A stretch of DNA of 64,000 nt, taken from assembly GCA_024516035.1 (NCBI GenBank), contig CM044956.1, positions 52,999,316 through 53,063,315 of the forward strand. Reading direction: 5' to 3'. This stretch comes from Bactericera cockerelli. Its lineage: Eukaryota > Arthropoda > Insecta > Hemiptera > Triozidae. Made by a program: the position numbers and the translations under genes. The notes beneath the pieces are model-generated. The model had not been told where the DNA came from and searched no databases. It saw only the letters and a program-made list of their open reading frames with translations. This document shows, one piece after another, positions 12,135 through 22,879 of this stretch. Position 1 is the stretch's first letter, and each line of letters begins with the position of its first letter.

Positions 12135-12626
12135 CACCTGTGGTACTTGAATACCGAAACTGTTGGCTTGGGATTTTTCGATCCAACTTTGTCACATGAT
12201 AAAAAGTCTGGAATGGCTGCAAAGCTTTTCAGTTCTTCTGATGATACAGAGGAGACAAAAAATGTCAACATTACAGTACGAATAAAAGACTTACCAGCTT
12301 ATGTGAGAGGGGGCCTTAAAGAGTTCATTACTCACGAAACATTTCTTTTCTTGAGTCGATTTGTCATAAAAACTGACTTTTTGAGCGGAGACCCCTAAAT
12401 TTGTCATGGTGAGCCTCAGTATCAGAAAGCACTTAAAATTGTACAATCCCTAAAAGTTGTAAATGACACAGCCAAGAGAGGCGTTAAATTGATGAGTGAC
12501 TTCAGCGACTTACTAACTAGAGAGGAATGTCAGAAACAGTTTATCCCACAAGTTGAGAGTAAATGTAGGAGACTCTATCCTGATCCTTCAAAAAGTTCCC
12601 TCTCTACCCCTCTCCCAACTAACTAA
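12135..12626 (+). pseudogene. 3' fragment of a transposon-borne gene, one in-frame stop
   Basis: One frame reads from the junction with Repeat-D (about 12135) to a final stop at 12624-12626, broken by a single TAA at 12396-12398. Readable blocks are HLWYLNTETVGLGFFDPTLS, then LSRFVIKTDFLSGDP, and after the stop YQKALKIVQSLKVVNDTAKR and FIPQVESKCRRLYPDPSKSS. From memory, similar C-terminal blocks occur in multi-copy uncharacterised arthropod proteins. I cannot name a family or domain. Being inside terminal inverted repeats suggests that it is the element's own gene. The 5' part is missing and an inverted copy of the last third lies in the left arm. Confidence 0.55.
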
Positions 12627-13289
12627 GTTAAGTTTTACTACTTAATTTGTATTTTTTTGACGAAATGTTACCTATTTGTACTTTTAATTTTAGATTTTTG
12701 TATTTCTACAATAAAAAAATGAGAATAACTTTGACGTAACATGTTTGTATTATTATTTTGTTTTTCTGGCCATGCCTTAACCTGTCAGGAACTATTAAGT
12801 AGGTAAAAACGGGTTTTTATAGCTTCATAATGTGTCAAAAAATCATTCAAAACTAATCTTGTAACATTTATATGTAAAAGTTTTATAAATCATAAGTATT
12901 TTCACCCATTATCCTATCATGCCTTAGATGCTCTACTTTGGGTACCTGGCCCGTTTTCGACTACATATTCTTAATTTAGTCAGTAACCATTAAGATTTCG
13001 GGAACCAGTATTATACAACAAAGTAAAGCCAACAAAATGGTCTTTCATTTGATATATCTTTAAAGCTCGTATGATTTTTCGTTCTCGAGTTATGGCCGAA
13101 AATGTCTGCTCAACCTCGAAAATTTGGCAAATTTCCAAACTTTGAGGCCAGAGCGGGTCCTGTTAACGTACTCTGATTGCCTTGAAATTTTGTCTATCTC
13201 AATTTCTGCAAAAGCCGAACTCATTTCTGCCTGAGCGTTGTAAAAATTCTGACATTTTTTTCTTACCTCTATGAGATAAAACCAGTCTA
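12389..13289 (-). repeat. Right arm of the 2.1-kb palindrome
   Basis: Inverted partner of 11151-12020. It starts with agacccctaaatttg (12389-12403), matching caaatttaggggtct at 12006-12020. It is about 30 bases longer than the left arm, because of small insertions near 12405-12450 and close to the outer end (about 13255-13275). Confidence 0.85.
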
Positions 13290-14224
13290 ATATACATGTA
13301 TAGAATTATAGATAGGGTGACCATGTTTTATACATTTCTGTAAATGTCACTCAAACAATAAATTCTAAAAAAAAAAAAAAAAAAAATGCTCATTATTAAA
13401 AAAGCCCTTTCATCATGAATTATATCTATAATATTTAGCTTTAATTTTTTCGACCAGAGAAGGTTAGATACACTATTCAAAAAACAATACAAACAAATTA
13501 ATGGGATGAATATGTCACTTAAAGTACATGGGTACCTCCAACCACACAGATGTATAAACGCCATAATGATTAATCCTTCATGAAGAATTTTAGACTTTTT
13601 TTCTTCATATTTCTGGACTTTTCATAACCTCCTGGGCAACTTTGCTTTTATGTCTGACTGTCTGTCGGTCTATTAAATACATTCCTTGTAACGCGCAAAT
13701 CTCAAAAAATACTCAACGGATTTCGATGAAATTTTTAATAACCCTGTCTAAAGCCAGGTTTCACAAGTAAACATGTTTTACATACTTTCCCTCCCTTGCT
13801 TTTAGAGGCCTCCAGGTACAGACTAAACTTGAGAAACTTCAGAGCGGCTTTACATGAATCTATTAAGTTAGTCCTGGGGTAGTTGTCGACAATCACAGGG
13901 AAAGTTTAGTTTCAAAGCGGTGAGGTTGTGAGTGAGTAATTTGTGATACCAAAAATACCTTGGGCAGATTTTTTTGAGATTTTTCTTACGTATTATTCAG
14001 ATCGACCTCAAAAAAAATGTAGGAGTTAGAAGTAAGGGTATTTCGCATTTCTTGTACAAATTTAGTTAATAATTTACATGTGAATATCATAACTATTTGT
14101 TCTATAAACCACCAAAATTGGGCATAGTTTGATGTTATCGAATTTTGAGGAAACCACGAAAAAAAAGTGTTCTTTGGGTAAACAATTATAGTGATTGAAG
14201 TACTCCTATGTCAAGTCGTTAAAG

Positions 14225-15009
14225 CAGGCATGTCAAACTCAAAATTTATGAAGGGCCATTCTTCAGTTGTGCTGATCATTGGCGGGCCGCAGGTACTCAA
14301 CCCCTCCCCCTCTCGTAAAAAAAAGATCCTGACGTAAAATAAAAATTTTTTTTAGGGTTTTTAATTTGTTTTGAATATAGAAGTTTTATTGGTTTGAAAT
14401 AATACACAAAATACCTACACAAAAAGTACCTATAATTATTAAAAAAACCAATAAGAAATCCTTATGAACCGGCTTATTTTTGGCCAGATGCTTGGCAACG
14501 CTTTTCTGCAACGAGGTACTTAATGTTAGGTACAAAAGCGCTTTTTACACTAACTTTGAGAGCGTTTGACAAGTTTTTGTCTGTTATTCTTGTCCTCTGC
14601 TCGGTTTTAGTCAGTTTCATTTTAGAAAACAGCTGTTCACATAATTAATTATAAACTACCAAAGTAACACAAGATTTGAGCTACAAAACTCTTAAGCTCT
14701 TTGTACTTCTCGTCTGATAAGTATTCATAAATTTTTGGGACCCCTGAAACTTTTCTTTCAAACTTGAATCATTTTGGAAATCAATCAATTCCAATTGCAG
14801 ACAACCTGGAGCTTTCTCCACCTCAAAAGAGTATGGACTTGAAAATAGCGCAAAATCGTCATGGTGTATTTTGAAATCTTGGAAGCGGGAATCGAAATCC
14901 GCTTTCAGAATTTCCAAATTGTCAATATATTTGCAAAACTCGCAGCGGGCCGCACAAATTGTCCAGGCGGGCCACATGCGGCCCGCGGGCCGCCAGTTTG
15001 ACATGCCTG
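14225..15009 (-). mobile_element. Internally deleted hAT-type DNA transposon, 785 bp
   Basis: Ends are inverted repeats of about 15 bp (CAGGCATGTCAAACT at the left and its complement at the right). They are flanked by a perfect 8-bp duplication cgttaaag at 14217-14224 and 15010-15017, as expected of hAT elements. The interior keeps the C-terminal part of a transposase on the minus strand. It sits inside a SINE-C copy whose right part resumes at 15018. Confidence 0.88.
14480..15004 (-). pseudogene. hAT transposase C-terminal remnant (GTF2IRD2/ZBED-like)
   Basis: Minus-strand reading from the right end gives FQDFKIHHDDFALFSSPYSF, then VEKAPGCLQLELIDFQNDSS, and, after a break near 14681, CEQLFSKMKLTKTEQRTRIT. 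The last block is the hAT dimerisation motif of the ZBED/GTF2IRD2/EPM2AIP1-like branch. The DDE core is absent and stops interrupt the frame, so the element cannot encode an active enzyme. It could only move with help from another copy. Confidence 0.8.
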
Positions 15010-15199
15010 CGTTAAAGCATTAGTCTGGTAATCCAGGTAGTGAAGGGTCCGTTAGTTCGAATCCCACCCAAAATGCATGAATATTTCCTCATTAATTTGA
15101 GTTTGTGGCAACATAATAATAAGACACCGAGCTGAGGGTTAAAAAATGCTTTGAGTATTAACCTCGCCTGGTGGTTATCTTCCACTAGAGAGTGTTATC

Positions 15200-16050
15200 A
15201 TCATGATTATCATTATTATCATCCTATGATGTTTTAAACAGCAGACGACACCAGACCACGTCAGAGACTAGTAACGACCCTGTGAAACAAACTTTCATTA
15301 AAATGAGTAGCAAAAAACAAACTTCCAGCTCTTCAATTTAATTAATGGTATTAAATATTAGCCAACGACTCAATACATTATGCGTGTCGCCAGTCTACTT
15401 CGGGCCAGGGGGGGGGGGGGCGGGGGGGGCCGCGGGGGGGGGGGGGTTTAATTGGAAATTCCTCGAGAACGCACACCACAGGCCCAAGTTCTAGTCGATA
15501 AATTCGCCAAATGCTTGCTCTGGTGTCTATTGCTGAAATGTCTAGTATCGTCGGGAAATAGGGGGGGGGGAAAGTCATTTGAGGGGAGCCTGTTACACTA
15601 AACAAATGCCCTCCGGAGAGAAACAGATATTGTGAGAGGGCGCATAATTTATTTCACCAGACGAGCGGTTGCCCCGAGGCCCTGATAATGTCAACTACGC
15701 CGAAGACGGTCTTAATTTTTTTCCCGTCGAAAGCCTTTTGTCTTCTTTGAAATTTGTTTTTAATAGTTCTGAACATTTGATAAAATATATTTTCCCCTGA
15801 GGAAGAAGAAAGCTTTGCCGGTGACATTTGTAATTTGCTTTATAATCAGTCGTTAATAGAGATAGCATAGACACTAGACAGCTTTGGTGCAACCTAGAAG
15901 TGATGTATGTGTATGAGGTGGCCGATGTTGAGTCCAATGCTCTTCCTAGGGTGTTAGGAGTTTTATTTCAGAATTTTTTTAAATTACCTCAAAAAACGAA
16001 AATTGACTAAAATACATGAAACTTCCAGACTTGGATTGACTGAAATACAT
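15200..16050. other. Unassigned apart from the poly-G block
   Basis: No gene, and no repeat family other than the G runs. Confidence 0.4.
15409..15446 (+). other. Poly-G block, quadruplex candidate
   Basis: Three G runs of 8-13 bases separated by c, ccgc and the like. Strong quadruplex potential on the plus strand. Run lengths may be unreliable as sequenced. Confidence 0.75.
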
Positions 16051-16053
16051 GAA

Positions 16054-16338
16054 AGCCCGTCGTGATACAAGTATGACCATGTAGTTGAAACGAAGCGATT
16101 TTAACACCAAAAATAGAAAGTATAAATACTTTTATTATCTAATGATTAAGACAAAGTAACTGAACTTAATTACTTCAGTTTGCCACCATGGTAAGTATTT
16201 CTGACTAAATTTAATATTTCTATCTTGCTTTGGTAGATCAACGTCTCTCAAATTATTCAAAATTGAATTTTGAATATACAATATTTAGCACAATGACCAT
16301 GCAGTTGAAAGGGACGTGAAACCCAATTTAAAAAAAGG
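16054..16338 (+). mobile_element. Two SINE-5S tail fragments
   Basis: 16054-16112 (cccgtcgtgatacaagtatg, then accatgtagttgaaacgaag) and 16292-16338 (aatgaccatgcagttgaaag, then gacgtgaaacccaatt) each match the last 45-60 bases of SINE-5S. The DNA between them is unassigned. Confidence 0.55.
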
Positions 16339-17807
16339 TTACAACAGGTTAGACTTTTGATACCACGTTTGTGCTGGAAAAAAGGGATTCTCGGGTACCT
16401 CTTGCAGAGTAGTCCTCAGTCCTAACCAAAGCGCAGTCTTTGACGTTCCACTTCACAGCCCCTATTTCCTCTTCTAATTTCAACAAAGCACTAACAAGGG
16501 ACGCAGGAAATGTCGTAAACTAGCTGCTCAACCAGAGTAGCTTCTTCCGAGACGAGGAAGAAAACTTTTTTACGCCACACAAAGAATAAAAGTAGAAAGA
16601 AAATTCCTCCTGGAAAAGTTATGATCAAGGAAAAGGCACACACAAAAAGACTAACTGCTTTTTACTCAAGAGTAAAAGGAATAAGACTGAGGTTAAAGAG
16701 AAGGCTCAAAGAAAGAGGAGGAGGAAGAGGAGAAAAAGGAGGAGGAGGAGAAGAAAGAGGAGGAGAAGCAGAAACAGCGTCTTGTTTACAACCTAACATT
16801 TTAATATGGAACCCTCCCACAGAAGAAAGCTGGAAGTTTTTATGAACGTCCCCATTGGGTTTCAATATTGCCTCAACTTCAAGTTATATATGTTTTTCTA
16901 CCATGGAATCCATTTAGACATACCCGAATACAGGATCTTCCTAAAACGAAGTTGACCATGGAAATATAATGTCTCAAACATTTGAGTTTATTAAAGTAGT
17001 GCATTGGTTAGACTAACATAAAAATCATCTTCAAATGTTGTAGTCATGTTAATTATATTGACATCACTTACAATGGTTGTAATAATTTACCTCATTGAGA
17101 GTTAAACGATATTACTTTTACATAATTATAATCATGTTATGTTATGCACAAGAGACCTTATTTATGTACACTTTCCTAAGAAAAAAAATTCAGGTGTATT
17201 ATTTTATTTTTAGCAATTTTTAGAATTTTTCACCTCACTGAACTATAGGATAAACTTTTCAATTAAAGGAATTTGTGAGAGGGGATGAGCCCGCAATGCT
17301 GGCTGCATTTCACCTCAGAATGGCCAGGCTCAAACGTTGGGTGAGGTAGCATGCTTTCCAATTCTTGAATGAATCTATTAGTTTTCTCTGTAAATGTCAC
17401 CATAGTCTCAAACTTACCTCACTTGTACATTCACATCAAATTCAGATCTAACTGACTCTGATTGATTTAGATTTGGTGTCCCTAAATATATTGCCCTATA
17501 GTTAGCTGAAACTTCAGCCTATAATTTTGACGATTTTCACCACTTATAGCGTACCCTGTATCTTTGGATGGATTTATATTGCACTGAAATAGCAGAGGAA
17601 TGTGGGTTTGAAAAGCTAGGTCTAAATTATTGTGGTAGTACAAAACAGGGTGCCTCAACAATCTCGGCTTTTTGAATACTTCGTTCACCAACTAGTTTAG
17701 GCTCTATTTACATTGAACGATCTGGTACACAGTCTATTTTTGACCTTTTTAGATTGAAATTATCAAAAAATAGATTTGAATAACTTTATTATATTAAAGT
17801 GCATTAA

Positions 17808-17872
17808 ATCGCACTGGGCATTGCACGCATGATGCTGCGTTACCCACAAAATTGTGAAGAGGCCTTGTGCTT
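17808..17872 (+). mobile_element. SINE-B with large internal deletion
   Basis: The head segment actgggcattgcacgcatga joins directly to the tail segment ctgcgttacccacaaaattg. About 190 bases of body, including the B box, are missing relative to the full copies. Confidence 0.6.
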
Positions 17873-18260
17873 CACCACAAATAAAATTATACATACACAT
17901 ATGAGGAGGTCTTTGGAAGAAGGGCACTATTGCAAAAAGTTCATTTTGAGATAACGCGATTTTAAGTTTTCAAAGACTCATAAAATGTTAAAGAAATATC
18001 TCAGGTAATTGAAATAGTAAACTATGGTGAAAAATGTTCTTTTATATCGATTTGAAAGGTCAATTTCGGCATGAAAGGCTTAGATTCCGCAGAAAAAGGG
18101 AAATTCTAAGCATCAAAGATTGTCCTTTTTCCAGAGAACTGAAAAAAATTAAGAAGTATTACTTTTTTCACAGGATATATTATGATTTTTTAATTGTAAA
18201 ATGAAAAATCACACTTCTTACAATGTCTTTATATAACAAATAAAAAGAAGAAAAAAATAC

Positions 18261-18440
18261 ACTGCCAATCGTGGACACAATACTTCCTCGTGACTGGTTC
18301 ACATTGTTTACTCTTGGCAATTTTGAGGTTTTATATAACATCACTTGTATCTCCAAAACAGCTTAACTGATTTTCTTCAAATTTGTTTTAAATGGTAGAA
18401 TACTGTTTCTTTCTACAGTCTAGAATTTTAGATCCTACTA
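18261..18440 (+). repeat. Dispersed repeat, copy 1 of 2
   Basis: ggacacaatacttcctcgtg, acttgtatctccaaaacagc and gattttcttcaaatttg match 53924-54110 in order over about 180 bases. Class unknown. Confidence 0.7.
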
Positions 18441-19449
18441 AAATTTTTGTCTAAATATAATAACCACGTATTAATGCTGATCTCTGGAAAAAGGACAATC
18501 TCGAAAGGTAAATTTCATTGGTCAACAATCTCGGATATCATCGGAACCACTCCCCCCACCACCATGAAACAAAAAGCGTCTAATAGTAAAAAACATGGGG
18601 AATTCAAAAATGTAATCTCCCGAAAAAGGGCAATCTCGCCATATTTACCTTCTTCCAAATACCTCCTCATATGATCATAATACATATAAAGGTGAATGAA
18701 TATCCAGTATTGACGGAATTACAAAAAATAAACTCAAACATATAACTTTATTATTATTTTCTCTAAATTTTATTTAGCAAGAAGTTCATCAAAATAATCT
18801 ATGCATAATAATTTAATAGTAACTTAAACGTAACAGTCTGTGTCACCCAGTAGAAGCAAAAGTTCACTCATGGTTCAAAAATTGGCAACACCTTATGCAT
18901 TATTTTTTATAAAAAAAAATATAATTGAATTTCAGAATTTCACGCATTAAAAACACGAGCTTTACTACATCAACTTTTTTTATCATAAAAAAATAATTTG
19001 CTTACTTCTCAAATGTTCCAACTTTTGGCACCAAACAAGCTCTTTTTTCCTTCGAGGTATCATCTTTAACTCTAAAATCGCGATGTAGAATTTCATTATT
19101 CTGACAGATCAGCAAAGTGGTCAAGGCGAACAAATAAAGAACAAAGAGAGAAGGAAAGAGAGAGAAAACAGATAAAGAATAAAAGAGGGAAGAGATAAAG
19201 AAAGAAGGAGAGAGAGAGAGAGAAGAGAAAAAGAAAGAGAGGGAGAAAAAGAGGAAAGTGACAGTGATCGAAAAATATGAGGAAACAAACTGGAAAGTTT
19301 GAATAATTATGCTTTGCAATAGATTACGTTAATATTTGCAGCACCTTTTTGTGCACTGGACCATAGAAGTACGAGTATAGGGCAGGGAACGGTCCCCCAT
19401 GTTGCTTTAGTGTCTGTGTTAATAGTGTTAACCTTTGCTAGTATGAACA

Positions 19450-19608
19450 TTTCAGGAAAAAACAAACTGTGTATTGTTAACAAAATTGTGTACAAACACG
19501 TGTTTTTTACTATGAGACTGTGTGCAATTATGTATTTTGTAACAGGAAAACAAACTGTGTATTGTTAACTGAATGTTGTACAAACACGTGTTTTTTACTA
19601 TATGAGAC
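19450..19608 (+). repeat. Two-copy tandem repeat, period about 90 bp
   Basis: aaacaaactgtgtattgtta and gtacaaacacgtgtttttta occur at 19459 and again about 90 bases later. Confidence 0.85.
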
Positions 19609-19965
19609 ACTTTGGTACACTAACGGACTAACGGACTGTATTTCCGATATCTTTAAATATTCAATCGAACCTGGATACAAGAGAACGATTTCCAGGACAA
19701 CTTTTTTTTCCATTTATTTATTACAATTATAATATTTATGATACAGATTTTAAAATGATTGAATGTTACCCTTTCTCAAAGTTAAAAAAAAAACTGTGTT
19801 GAGAAAGGGGATCTCCATAAGGGAATATATGACCGCTTAGGTAGAGAAACCTGGATATTAAAGGAAAAACTCAGTCGCTTGAGTTCTCTTACACTCAGAT
19901 TCAACTGTACTGTACTGTGATACTAAAAGTAATTATAGGTATTTTTTAAAAGATCACTCATCTTT

Positions 19966-20400
19966 AACAGCCTTTTTTTATTTCGTAGCCATGAAACAGG
20001 AGCTACTGTACGTGCACGCTAGTAGTCTTTGATTTAGCTTGCCCATCCCGTAGTATGCCTCCCCTCAGATGGGCGAGAAGTATGATAAGATAAGATAACT
20101 GTTTTAATGTACATACATATACATTCAAGCATGTGTACAACGTCACAATTTGATGGAAAATAGTAAACTTAAAAAAAGGAAGAATATTAATAGATAGATT
20201 AATTTGTATTTAAATTAAAAAATATAATATAAAGTTAAAAGAAAATATAGTCTCTCAATAAAGTTATTTCCAGTAGGCACGTGGAGTAAGGTACATGCAT
20301 GGGCAGAATACACAAAAGTGACACAATATTATTTTCCCATATAGGTGCTGGGTCAACACGAGCGCACCGGAAGGTATCCCTTACAAACAACTGTAACCCA
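19966..20400 (-). repeat. Repeat-D copy split by an insertion of about 235 bp
   Basis: 19966-20080 and 20316-20400 together make one reverse-strand Repeat-D. The junctions are gggcgagaag on the left and aagtgacacaatatt on the right. The insert (20081-20315) starts tatgataagataagataact and is unassigned, perhaps flanked by a 3-bp aag duplication. Confidence 0.75.
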
Positions 20401-20423
20401 ATATAATTATGTTACAGTTGTTT
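20385..20423. repeat. 13-bp perfect inverted repeat at the end of Repeat-D
   Basis: aaacaactgtaac (20385-20397) pairs with gttacagttgttt (20411-20423) around a 13-base spacer. The left half is the Repeat-D end. Confidence 0.8.
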
Positions 20424-20429
20424 GGAACA

Positions 20430-22870
20430 TACATAAGTAGGCAAAAGAGAAGGCTGTACATAGACAGTGAGAAGTGCTTACTCAGGAGGCTTCGAAACGT
20501 ACATTTACATGCGAAGACAATTTTGAAAATCTGAGGAAAAAATTGGAAGAAAAAGGATAGAGGAAGAAATTTTATTTTAGAAAACGAATCTACAGAATTT
20601 GCAATACAGAAGCCCGGAAACCTCAGGAGAGTACGGGTATGCGACTACTATACTGGAATTTTATATAGCTGATGTAGGTACGCTTTTTATTATGTATACA
20701 GTCTACTGTCATACTGGCGGGTACTATAATGTTCATTATTGATATTCTTAAAGAAATAAGGAAAGTAAAAACCGATTTTTTCACTAGATCTGATCCTCCC
20801 ACCTGCCAATGTGGTGAGTGCCTGTTAGGCATTTTTTCACCTGTCACCGTCATCAACGGATTCGCTCCTCCTTATGAGTATCTCCATCAATTTTAGATGG
20901 TAAGGAGTGCAACAAGTCTTTGTTTGAATATAATTTATGAAAAAAATTGAAATCGGAGCAAAAAAATATTTTTTTTTTTTACAAAAACGAACACAATAGT
21001 TCCGATTTCTAATATTAGAAATTTATCGGAAGTAAAACGAAACATGTTGTGCAATATATTTTTTTTTTTTTTTAAAGAAAAAAATGTAGAAGGATTCTTT
21101 TGTGGCCGAACCAAAGTGAAGACTTATTAGACTCATAAAGTCTGATATAGGTCACCCGAGCAGATTCAGAATGTAAAGAAGGACTCAAAAAAGGAAATCT
21201 TTTAGGGGGAACCTGAGAAAATCCACTGGGAGGATTTTTTTCCCTTCTTTTCTGAATTTAAGATGCTGAAATAATTATTCCGAGCCCCTTCAAGCTATAA
21301 GGAGATTAACACGTTCGTTACCAAGCCAATTTTTTCAAGTTTTACGTAGGGACCAGGCGGTAAAGTCGCTGTTGCATCCTGGGTACCAAAATGATTTTTT
21401 TTGCATATTTGGCATCGTATTTGTACAAGAATCGATCCTATATCTGTTGTAATACTAACAACCTACCTCAAAAAGGCCATATATGGATGTCCGGTCCCTT
21501 GTTAAAATTTTGATAACGGCCACATGTGTGTTTCGGTCCCACAGAAAAACACAAAAACATCCACATATGGCCGTTCGGTAACGAACGTGTTAAAGAAGGA
21601 TGGATGTAGATTTGTAGGGAAAAGAAATGGGTCGAATCAGGAGGAATGAGGGACAAGTCAATTAGAATGCTTTGGAGACGGCCAGTAGATACAGGGAGGT
21701 GGATGGATTTGTCTTTGTCATTAGAGAGGAAAAGAGTGTATTAATTTGAAGATTATATTTCTTGTCCATCACACTATACCTATACAAAGAATAGATAGTT
21801 CTGATACTAATATGAGCCTCTTTTTCTACCACTCTCATTTTCTTCTTCATTGGGAGAAAAAAAAGTTGTAGAGTAGTTTGACGTTTAGCTTAGAAATATA
21901 TCACCTATGGATAATCCTAAAACAGTAGAGCCTTAACAAAAGAACGACGGCAACTTTAACGCTATTCTGAGCCAAAGACTTGATTTTACACCAGGATTTG
22001 TTCTTCGGAATGCATGAATCCAGATTGGGTGACGCCGACGATGGAAGACAGTACTCGGTTTTAATCTGATTCGAAGTATTCCGTAGGTTATTCAATCTAC
22101 ATGTTCATGCTTGTCCGTCTGTCCCTTGTCTGAAATCTGCCTTGTTCCAGTCAACTCTAGTCAGATATTTAGCCGTATTTAATTAAAATTTTCAAGATGA
22201 ACGTTTTCTCAAAATACTTTGGGCGCTACAACACTAAACTTGAGGACAATTACGTCAGTAAGACAAGGTCAGATTATGAGATTTGTTTTCAGCTTTCAAT
22301 TTGGGCGAAAAAAATTCGACCTCGTTTCTTTTCTCTCGAAGGTAACCTGATCTCAAGGTATTATGATATTATTAATTCACCCCATTTCTGGAAATCTTGT
22401 AGAAAAAGAAGTACACAAATGCCTCTCATATTTTATTTCACTTTTTTTTCAGGAAAAAAGAATCCCCAGGATATAATCTCTGCTGGGGATAGAGAGGGAA
22501 GGGCATTGAAGGAAGAGGGATTTGTTGCAGAGAGGGATGCTGTGGAAGTGCTCGTGTAGGCTGAATTGTATTCTGAGAAAGGACGTGGAGGAATACTCAG
22601 AGGGAGTTACTCAGGAAGAATGGTGGATTAGTGAAACAAACTACCTGCTCTACAATTTGATCGGATGCTTTGAACGTTAATATAAACTATGGGGCAATAA
22701 GTAATAGTGAAGTCAGAACGTATACATGTCTTATGGGTAAAAAAAAAATCTTTCACACATGAAACTATCCAATGGGTCTACCTTTATTACCTTCAAAAGC
22801 ATGTAGGAAGAAAAAATTAGTCTCTTATTGTTGTGATTTCCTCTGTGTTAAAATCAGCGAAGATGGCCGA
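20430..22870. other. Mostly unassigned
   Basis: Apart from the palindrome-centred repeat there are only short open frames. The 120-codon frame at 22197-22559 (+) has no recognisable domain. Near 21475-21570 catatatggatgtccgg, cacatgtgtgtttcgg and catatggccgttcgg echo each other as weak repeats. Confidence 0.4.
20935..21045. repeat. Palindrome-centred repeat (copy 1)
   Basis: The core at 21000-21032, ttccgatttctaatattag followed by aaatttatcggaag, folds on itself. A-rich flanks (acaaaaacgaacacaatagt) are shared with the copy at 28405. Confidence 0.7.
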
Positions 22871-22879
22871 TTTTACAGG

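Larger units (their letters stand above)
11151..13289. mobile_element. Large palindromic (foldback) transposon with 8-bp flanking repeat
   Basis: The left arm 11151-12020 is the reverse complement of the right arm 12389-13289, with only scattered differences and small indels. The left end reads TAGACTGGTTTTA and the right end TAAAACCAGTCTA. The eight bases before the left end and after the right end are both ATATACAT, consistent with an 8-bp target duplication as in hAT or P-type elements. The left flank is itself a short ATACAT repeat, so chance is possible. The loop (12021-12388) holds a truncated Repeat-D copy and a protein-coding fragment that continues into the right arm. Both arms therefore look like the 3' end of one larger element joined tail to tail. 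The superfamily is not established. Confidence 0.75.
14203..15190 (+). mobile_element. SINE-C copy split by the hAT element
   Basis: Right part 15018-15190: attagtctggtaatccaggt (tRNA-Thr GGT-like anticodon arm), B box gttcgaatccc, then cctcattaatttgagtttgt and attaacctcgcctggtggtt. The left end up to 14224 is too short and diverged to define exactly. The hAT insertion lies in the tRNA-like head. Confidence 0.7.

Noticed and set aside
22197..22559. A 120-codon unknown protein
   Set aside because: No domain, ordinary AT-rich composition, no polyadenylation or splice support that I could tie to it.
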